10,836 nt of DNA from an uncultured Clostridium sp. (GTDB lineage: Bacteria > Bacillota > Clostridia > Clostridiales > Clostridiaceae): assembly GCA_934777095.1 (NCBI GenBank), contig CAKVNP010000039.1, positions 1-10,836 of the forward strand, in the 5' to 3' direction. The notes below the pieces were generated by a model. The model saw only the letters and a program-made list of their open reading frames with translations. It was not told the DNA's origin and did not search any database. A program made the position numbers and the translations under genes. Positions 5,956-10,836 of the stretch are shown one piece after another. The number at the start of each line of letters is the position of its first letter. Within the stretch, counting starts at the first letter, position 1.

Positions 5956-7050
5956 ATGAATATAAACAAAAGAATAAAAAATGGGAAAACGAAACTAAAT
6001 ATAATTAGTTTATTATTAATGTTTACATTTGTTTTTATAAGTGTAAGTGATGTACAAGCATTTGCAGCTACTAAGTCAGTAGAAGAAATGTTTATCTCAG
6101 AAGAAAACTATGCAGAAGAGATGGAGGCAAAAGTAGAGCCTTACTTAGAGAGTATAGTTGAAAGTGGATATTTTACAGGAGAAGAAGAATTAAATATCTA
6201 TTATCAAAAATATGTGCTTGATAATGCAAAAGGAAGTATTATTATCAGCCATGGTTTTTCGGAATTTTTGGGAAGACAAACAGAAATGATTTACTACTTC
6301 TTACAGCAAGGGTATTCTGTATTTACTTTAGAACATAGAGGTCATGGAAGATCAGGTCTTTTAGGAAGTGATGATTCACAAATATTAGTAGAAGATTTCG
6401 ATTATTATGTAGAAGATTTAAAGACATACATAGATGAAATAGTAATACCAGACAGCAAGGATAATAATTTATATATTTTTGCACATTCTATGGGAGGTGC
6501 TATAGCTACAAAATTTATAGAGGTATATCCAGAATATATTACATCAGCTGTGTTAAGTGCTCCAATGCTTCAGGTAAATACTGGGAGTTATCCGGCGATC
6601 TTTGCAAAGACATTAGCTAATGTGATGAATTTCATTGGATTAGGACAAAGATATGTTTTAGGGGAAGCGCCATATAGTGATGAATATTACTTTGAGACAT
6701 GTGGTACGACTTCACAAGCTAGATATGATTATTCATATAATATCGTAGTAGAAAATAAAGAGTATCAAAGAGGTGGAGCATCATATAAATGGTTAAAGGA
6801 AGCTTTAGCTGCTACTAAAGAAATAACAAGCAAAAAAAATGCTTCTCTAGTGGAAACACCAATATTATTATTCCAAGCTGAAAATGACACAATGGTTCTT
6901 CCAGATGGACAAGATAAGTTTGCTGAGTATGCACAAAATTGTGAACTAATTAAAGTTGATGGTGCAAGACATGAAATTTATAGAGAAAATGATGAGCTTT
7001 TAAAGCCATATTTAGCAAAGATATTTAATTTCTTTGAAGAAAATAATTAG
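5956..7050 (+). CDS. Secreted alpha/beta hydrolase, lysophospholipase/monoglyceride lipase-like
   Basis: The 364-residue product begins with a signal peptide: basic MNINKRIKNGKTK, a hydrophobic core at about 14-31, and a likely cleavage near AFAA (35-38). The rest is an alpha/beta hydrolase of the serine aminopeptidase S33/Hydrolase_4 type (PldB and monoglyceride lipase relatives). Motifs are IISHGFSE at 96-103 (oxyanion region), EHRGHGRSG at 126-134, the nucleophile elbow AHSMGG at 176-181 with Ser178, Asp311 in AENDTMV, and His339 in GARHE, giving a complete Ser-Asp-His triad. It probably hydrolyses lysophospholipids or monoacylglycerols outside the cell; the substrate is not proven. AAGGGGG at 5941-5947 precedes the ATG by eight bases. 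No terminator separates it from the chemoreceptor gene 33 nt downstream, so the two are likely co-transcribed. Confidence 0.85.
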   Translation: MNINKRIKNGKTKLNIISLLLMFTFVFISVSDVQAFAATKSVEEMFISEENYAEEMEAKVEPYLESIVESGYFTGEEELNIYYQKYVLDNAKGSIIISHGFSEFLGRQTEMIYYFLQQGYSVFTLEHRGHGRSGLLGSDDSQILVEDFDYYVEDLKTYIDEIVIPDSKDNNLYIFAHSMGGAIATKFIEVYPEYITSAVLSAPMLQVNTGSYPAIFAKTLANVMNFIGLGQRYVLGEAPYSDEYYFETCGTTSQARYDYSYNIVVENKEYQRGGASYKWLKEALAATKEITSKKNASLVETPILLFQAENDTMVLPDGQDKFAEYAQNCELIKVDGARHEIYRENDELLKPYLAKIFNFFEENN

Positions 7051-7083
7051 AAAATGAAAATAAGGGAGTAGAATAGGTGTATT

Positions 7084-8547
7084 ATGAAAAATGAATTAAT
7101 GGTAAATCATACTAATAAAGTTAATAATGTATTGAATAAATCACTATGGGTAGTATTAGCATTCCACCTTCTATACTTAGTAATGAATATTACCCCAGAA
7201 AAGAACTTAATAAGGTCAGTTTTATTAGGCGTTATGTGTATTGTAGTTACTTCGCTTAGAAGAAATGAGAAATATTTTAAGGTAATTAAATATGTTTCAG
7301 TAATTGGCCTAATGCTTCTAGCAATTACATATAACAGTTTTACTAGTATGACAGTATGGTTGATGGCTGCAGCTGCAACTATTGCAGGAATGTATTTTGA
7401 TGTGAAATTTTACAAGGTTATTGTTGTAGTTGGTAGTGTTATTAATGTAGTAATACAAATAATACTAGAGGAGCAAGAGTGGATGCAGTTTGCTAATAGT
7501 ATAGTTGCATTTACTGTAATTGCATTAATAATGTACTCTGTAACAAAATGGGGTAGTGAATTAGTAGAAAATGCTAGAAAAGATGCAATCCATGCACAGG
7601 AACTTCTTGATAAACTAGAAGAAACTATGGTAATAATCGACAAACAAACTGTAAATTTAAATGAAAATTTAGAAAAAAGCAATTTAGATATTAATACAAT
7701 CAATGAAATAAGTAATGATTTAACCTTAACAATTAAGGATGTCGCTATTGGAGTAGAAGACCAAACTAGCAGCATTAATGAAATAAATGAGATGGTAGGT
7801 TCTGCAGGGGGAAAAATAGAAAAAGCATATGAAACATCCATTAAATCAAAAGATGTTTCTGTTGAATCAAGAGAAATAGTATCTGATGCAATATCTGCAA
7901 TAGTAAATATGAATGAACAGATGAATATAATTCAGGCAACTGTAGTAGAATCAGCTAAGGACGTATATGAACTTATTAAAAATACGGAAGCAGTAAATAA
8001 TTTTCTTGGATCAATTAATCAAATTGCAAGCCAGACCAATCTTTTAGCTTTAAATGCATCTATTGAAGCAGCTAGAGCAGGTGAAGCAGGAAAAGGTTTT
8101 GCAGTAGTAGCAGCAGAAGTTAAAAATTTAGCAGAACAGAGTTCAAGTGTGGTAAAAGAAATAGATTCATTAATGGCAAAAATTAAAACTATGAGTGAAG
8201 ATGTTTTAAAAGGAATTGGCGAAGTTGAAATAGTTGCCGGTGAAGGAGTAAATACAGCAAATAAAGTCAGCAGTAATTTTACTAAGCTGGAAGGTGCTTT
8301 TGAAGAAATTGATGATAATATAGGCTATGGAGCAGAAAGCATGGAAAATACTGCGTCAGTATTTACTAAAATCATCGAGGAAGTAGCTAGTATTTCTGAT
8401 ATATCTCAAGAACATTCAGCTTCTATTGAAGAAGTTCTTGCCATAACAGAAGAACAAAATAAAAAAATAAATAATATTACTAATTCAATAAGAAATATAC
8501 ATGCTTTATCTCAAGAATTAAGCAGTATAATTGAAAAGAATGAATAA
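7084..8547 (+). CDS. Methyl-accepting chemotaxis protein with six-helix membrane domain
   Basis: This 487-residue receptor has six predicted membrane helices in its first third (about 21-36, 43-58, 66-82, 88-104, 108-128 and 136-153) joined by short loops, with no large extracellular sensor and no clear HAMP domain. A coiled coil follows from about 160. The highly conserved signalling tip, [36 protein letters not shown], occupies 311-346 and contacts CheA and CheW. No C-terminal CheR-docking pentapeptide is seen. Such receptors sense signals within or near the membrane, or relay internal cues. The start is uncertain: GGGAG at 7064-7068 lies 15 bases before the ATG, and the nearer AGGTG at 7075-7079 is weak. 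ATG at 7099 (residue 6) is an alternative. It follows the secreted lipase closely, so it may respond to lipid breakdown products, which is inference only. Confidence 0.9.
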   Translation: MKNELMVNHTNKVNNVLNKSLWVVLAFHLLYLVMNITPEKNLIRSVLLGVMCIVVTSLRRNEKYFKVIKYVSVIGLMLLAITYNSFTSMTVWLMAAAATIAGMYFDVKFYKVIVVVGSVINVVIQIILEEQEWMQFANSIVAFTVIALIMYSVTKWGSELVENARKDAIHAQELLDKLEETMVIIDKQTVNLNENLEKSNLDINTINEISNDLTLTIKDVAIGVEDQTSSINEINEMVGSAGGKIEKAYETSIKSKDVSVESREIVSDAISAIVNMNEQMNIIQATVVESAKDVYELIKNTEAVNNFLGSINQIASQTNLLALNASIEAARAGEAGKGFAVVAAEVKNLAEQSSSVVKEIDSLMAKIKTMSEDVLKGIGEVEIVAGEGVNTANKVSSNFTKLEGAFEEIDDNIGYGAESMENTASVFTKIIEEVASISDISQEHSASIEEVLAITEEQNKKINNITNSIRNIHALSQELSSIIEKNE

Positions 8548-8553
8548 GATTTT

Positions 8554-8584
8554 CGGGCTCCTAGATGGGAGCCTGATTTTTTTT
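8554..8584 (+). terminator. Rho-independent terminator after the chemoreceptor
   Basis: CGGGCTCC at 8554-8561 pairs with GGAGCCTG at 8568-8575 (one G-U pair) around a six-base loop, followed by an eight-T run at 8577-8584. It starts seven bases after the stop codon and ends the lipase-chemoreceptor transcript. Confidence 0.92.
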
Positions 8585-8612
8585 GGGGCGAGATGTTAGA
8601 TTTATAGAAATT

Positions 8613-8621
8613 TGATATAAT
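8613..8621 (+). promoter_or_regulatory. Extended -10 promoter for the zinc-ribbon/TPM operon
   Basis: TGATATAAT at 8613-8621 is a perfect extended -10 (TGn plus TATAAT). The -35 is weak; TGTTAG at 8594-8599 with a 16-base spacer is the best candidate. It lies between the preceding terminator and the ribosome binding site GGAGG at 8643-8647, so transcription would start about 28 bases before the start codon. Confidence 0.65.
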
Positions 8622-8654
8622 AATATAAAAAAGTAAATAGATGGAGGTTAGGTT

Positions 8655-9728
8655 TTGGCGGTAATTAATTATGAATGTCCTAATTGTGGAGCAGAGATTA
8701 AATTTAATCCAGCAACTGGTGAAGGTAAATGTGATTTTTGTTTAAGTACGTTTTCTATAGAAGAATTAGAGAATATTACGCAAAGAAAATACCAAGAGCA
8801 TTTAAATGAAAGCGATTTAGAACCAGAAAAGCATAATGAAGAATGGGATAACTTATCAGAGGAAATTAAGGTATATTCATGTCCAAGATGTGGAGCAGAG
8901 GTAATATCTGAAAATAATACCACAGCAACTTTTTGCTGCTATTGCCATTCAGCAGTTGTGTTATCAGATAAACTAGCAGGAGAGTTTAGACCATCGAAAG
9001 TAATACCATTTAAATATGATAAAGATTATGCAACAGAAAAACTTTTAGAGTGGTGTAAGAAAAAAAGATTCTTACCTAGTGAATTTTCATCCCATAAACA
9101 ACTAGAAAAAATATCAGGGATTTACGTTCCGTTCTGGTTGGTAGATACAAAGGTAGATGGACAATTTAGTGCAACAGGGAAAGTAATAAAGACTTGGAGA
9201 CAAGGAGACTATAAATATACTAAAACAGATATATATTCTATTTATCGAAGAGCCAAGATGGATTTTGAAAATGTGCCTAATAATGCGTCTACAAAGCTAG
9301 AAGATAAAATTATAGAAAGTATTGAACCATATAATTATTCTGAAATGGATAATTTTAAAGTTGCATATCTGCCAGGCTTTTTAGCAGAAAAATATGATAG
9401 AAGTAAAAAAGATGTATTTCCAACTGTTGAGGGAAGGGTTAAGACGGCAGTAAACTCCGTTTTAAGAAATTCCATTACGGGATATTCATCTGTTACTGAA
9501 AGAGGAAGTAATACCAGCTTTGAAAAAACTGAATTTAAATATGCATTATTACCAGTATGGCTGATGACATATAATTATAAAAATAAGACATATGTTTATG
9601 CCATGAATGGACAGACGGGGAAGGTTTTTGGCTATCTTCCAGTATGTAAAAAGAAGCTTGCAATCCTTTATGTAGTTCTATTTGTAGTTATTTTTGCAGC
9701 AGCTTATTTGGGAGGTAGAATGCTATGA
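8655..9728 (+). CDS. Double zinc-ribbon, C-terminally membrane-anchored protein
   Basis: This 357-residue protein carries two zinc ribbons: Cys8/Cys11 with Cys26/Cys29, and Cys76/Cys79 with Cys94 or Cys95/Cys97. A soluble domain of about 230 residues follows, including GIYVPFWLVD at 155-164 and ALLPVWLM at 297-304, and then a single membrane helix at about 334-352 close to the C-terminus. Similar proteins are often labelled TFIIB-type zinc-ribbon proteins, but nothing here indicates a transcription factor; a membrane-tethered cytosolic protein is more likely. The function is unknown to me. The start is TTG at 8655 (MAVINYECPNCG), chosen because GGAGG at 8643-8647 sits seven bases upstream and no in-frame ATG precedes the first zinc ribbon. 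The stop overlaps the start of the TPM gene (ATGA), indicating translational coupling and probable joint function. Confidence 0.75.
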   Translation: MAVINYECPNCGAEIKFNPATGEGKCDFCLSTFSIEELENITQRKYQEHLNESDLEPEKHNEEWDNLSEEIKVYSCPRCGAEVISENNTTATFCCYCHSAVVLSDKLAGEFRPSKVIPFKYDKDYATEKLLEWCKKKRFLPSEFSSHKQLEKISGIYVPFWLVDTKVDGQFSATGKVIKTWRQGDYKYTKTDIYSIYRRAKMDFENVPNNASTKLEDKIIESIEPYNYSEMDNFKVAYLPGFLAEKYDRSKKDVFPTVEGRVKTAVNSVLRNSITGYSSVTERGSNTSFEKTEFKYALLPVWLMTYNYKNKTYVYAMNGQTGKVFGYLPVCKKKLAILYVVLFVVIFAAAYLGGRML

Positions 9729-10534
9729 AAAATATGATAAAAAAAATACTTGTAGTCTTTATTATTGCAATAATATCTATAGCTGTAATAGCAAGCGCAG
9801 ATGAATCTAGGGTAATTGATAATGCTAATTTATTTAGCAGCGATGAAAAGGTTAATTTAGAAAGCAGTATAAGGAATATTGCAGACCAATATAATATTGA
9901 TGCAGTAATTGTTACTGAAAACAATATAGGAAATAAGAAGACTTCAGAATATGCTGATGATTTTTATGACCAGCATGGATATGGATATGATGATGAATAT
10001 AGTGGGATTTTGCTTTTAATAGATATGGGTAATAGAGAGTTATATATATCTACTACAGGAAAATGTATAAATTATTTTACTGATGAAAGATTAGATAATA
10101 TAGAAGATAATATTTATGCTTATTTGAGTCAGCAAAATTACTATCAAGGTGCAGAAAGCTTTTTAAATGGTGTAACAACATATATGGAAGCTGGTATAGA
10201 AAGCAATCAATATACTTATGATAGTGAGTCTGCTTTAAAAGAACAGAGAATTAAAGCAGCCTTAATAGCATTTTTGGCGGCAACAATTATTCCGGGTATA
10301 ATATGCTTTTTAATTGCACATGGATATGGAAGTCCTAAATCAGAAAGAGCTAATGTATATATAAAAGAAGGATCATTGAACTTTTTATCAAAAAAGGATC
10401 AGTTTATTACAACCCATACAACTAAGACAAAAATACAGACCAATAATAATAGTGGTGGAAGCCATCCAGGACGAAGTACAACACATACTTCAAGCAGTGG
10501 AAGAAGCCATGGAGGAAGTGGACGAAAGTTTTAA
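9725..10534 (+). CDS. TPM-domain (YgcG-like) membrane protein
   Basis: This 269-residue protein begins with a signal sequence or anchor (hydrophobic at about 8-23, then ASADESR), followed by a TPM domain at about 29-155. The domain opens with RVIDNANLFSSDEK and contains GILLLIDMGNRELYISTTG at 94-112. A membrane helix lies at about 177-198. The tail is basic, rich in Gly, Ser, Thr and His, and ends GRSHGGSGRKF, a common ending in this family. TPM domains take their name from TLP18.3, Psb32 and MOLO-1; plant TLP18.3 is linked to photosystem repair and has reported phosphatase activity, and the bacterial role is unclear. The domain should face outside, with the Gly/Ser tail in the cytosol if both hydrophobic segments span the membrane. 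Its start overlaps the zinc-ribbon gene by four bases, with GGAGG at 9711-9715 as ribosome binding site inside that gene. Confidence 0.82.
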   Translation: MKNMIKKILVVFIIAIISIAVIASADESRVIDNANLFSSDEKVNLESSIRNIADQYNIDAVIVTENNIGNKKTSEYADDFYDQHGYGYDDEYSGILLLIDMGNRELYISTTGKCINYFTDERLDNIEDNIYAYLSQQNYYQGAESFLNGVTTYMEAGIESNQYTYDSESALKEQRIKAALIAFLAATIIPGIICFLIAHGYGSPKSERANVYIKEGSLNFLSKKDQFITTHTTKTKIQTNNNSGGSHPGRSTTHTSSSGRSHGGSGRKF

Positions 10535-10542
10535 AAAAGTTT

Positions 10543-10606
10543 TGGTATAATTTTTCCTAAGTAGATAGTGTAAAAATTCTATAAGGGAAGAATTATACCA
10601 TTTTTT
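10543..10606 (+). terminator. Rho-independent terminator after the TPM gene
   Basis: TGGTATAATT at 10543-10552 pairs exactly with AATTATACCA at 10591-10600. Six more pairs, including G-U pairs, continue inward (10553-10558 with 10585-10590). The 26-base loop may contain a small stem (ATAG 10565-10568 with CTAT 10579-10582). Six Ts follow at 10601-10606. The inner TATAAT within the stem is probably not a promoter. Confidence 0.8.
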
Positions 10607-10639
10607 GATTTATTAAAATAATTATTATATAGCTGCTAG

Positions 10640-10669
10640 TTGTTTTAAAACCATTTTACATAGTATAAT
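10640..10669 (+). promoter_or_regulatory. Sigma-A promoter for the right-edge gene
   Basis: A perfect TATAAT at 10664-10669 is preceded by TTGTTT at 10640-10645 with an 18-base spacer (or TGTTTT at 10641-10646 with 17). Transcription would start near 10676, giving a leader of about 25 bases to the next ATG. Confidence 0.65.
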
Positions 10670-10701
10670 GAATATTAGCATAAATAAAGGAGCTGTGAAT
10701 T

Positions 10702-10836
10702 ATGGAGAACATAAAAAAACTTAAGAAGCAGTTAAAAGATGACATTATTACATATGACTGTATTGACTATATAGATGATGATGGAAAATTAGTCGAATAT
10801 GTAGAAGTTACTATGGTTGATAAGATAATTGATGTT
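10702..10836 (+). CDS. Unrecognised protein, N-terminal fragment (runs off window)
   Basis: Only the first 45 codons are visible, starting MENIKKLKKQLKDDIITYD and continuing through YIDDDGKLVEYVEV with no stop before the window edge. The fragment is hydrophilic, with a basic start and then an acidic stretch, and has no signal peptide, so it is probably cytosolic. AAGGAG at 10687-10692 lies nine bases before the ATG, and a good promoter stands just upstream; together with the preceding terminator this marks the start of a new transcription unit. I do not recognise the family from this much sequence. Confidence 0.6.
   Translation, partial: MENIKKLKKQLKDDIITYDCIDYIDDDGKLVEYVEVTMVDKIIDV

Noticed and set aside
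7410..7841. Reverse open frame of 143 codons within the chemoreceptor gene
   Set aside because: Antisense to a well-conserved coding region, with Ser/Ile-rich low-complexity composition and no recognisable domain.
10546..10551. TATAAT-like sequence right after the TPM gene
   Set aside because: It forms part of the terminator stem, and the next gene has a better placed promoter at 10640-10669.

Overview
This AT-rich window with strong AGGAG-type ribosome binding sites looks like chromosome from a low-GC anaerobic Firmicute, most likely a Clostridium or close relative. Supporting signs are a CoA-transferase of the clostridial 4-hydroxybutyrate/butyrate type, an ECF transporter S component, a queuine-recycling gene set of the kind known from Clostridioides difficile, a yybP-ykoY-type metal riboswitch and a TTG start. 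I see no rRNA, tRNA, CRISPR array, insertion sequence or phage gene. Family assignments come from reading motifs, not from database searches.

Left part (34-2272, + strand): a tight three-gene operon encodes an IunH-like nucleoside hydrolase, an ECF S component and a small radical-SAM-like protein. This matches the queuosine salvage set queK-qrtT-queL. Queuine would be released from queuosine or imported, then converted to preQ1 for insertion into tRNA. A 14-bp inverted repeat at 2282-2324 separates it from a convergent DUF445 membrane protein (2338-2940, - strand).

Centre-left (2941-4280): a divergent promoter region leads, on the + strand, into a leader with the yybP-ykoY (Mn2+-sensing) signature, a perfect 23-bp terminator hairpin, and a CaCA-family cation antiporter. 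The likely P1 helix of the aptamer uses bases inside the 5' arm of the terminator. The layout therefore fits a metal-activated antitermination switch for a cation exporter.

Centre (4289-5791, - strand): a 4-hydroxybutyrate-type CoA-transferase is followed 18 nt later by a 63-residue, coiled-coil-like small protein of unknown role with a very strong ribosome binding site.

Right part (5956-10836, + strand): a secreted alpha/beta hydrolase (lysophospholipase/monoglyceride lipase-like) is followed by a methyl-accepting chemotaxis protein with a six-helix membrane domain and no large extracellular sensor. A terminator closes this pair. Next comes a two-gene operon, with an ATGA overlap, encoding a double zinc-ribbon membrane-anchored protein (TTG start) and a TPM-domain protein with a Gly/Ser-rich basic tail; it has its own extended -10 promoter and terminator. 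A new promoter and the first 45 codons of an unrecognised gene run off the right edge.

The most notable items are the queuosine salvage operon, with unusual residues at two key sites, and the metal riboswitch in front of a CaCA antiporter. I found no convincing wholly new multi-gene system.
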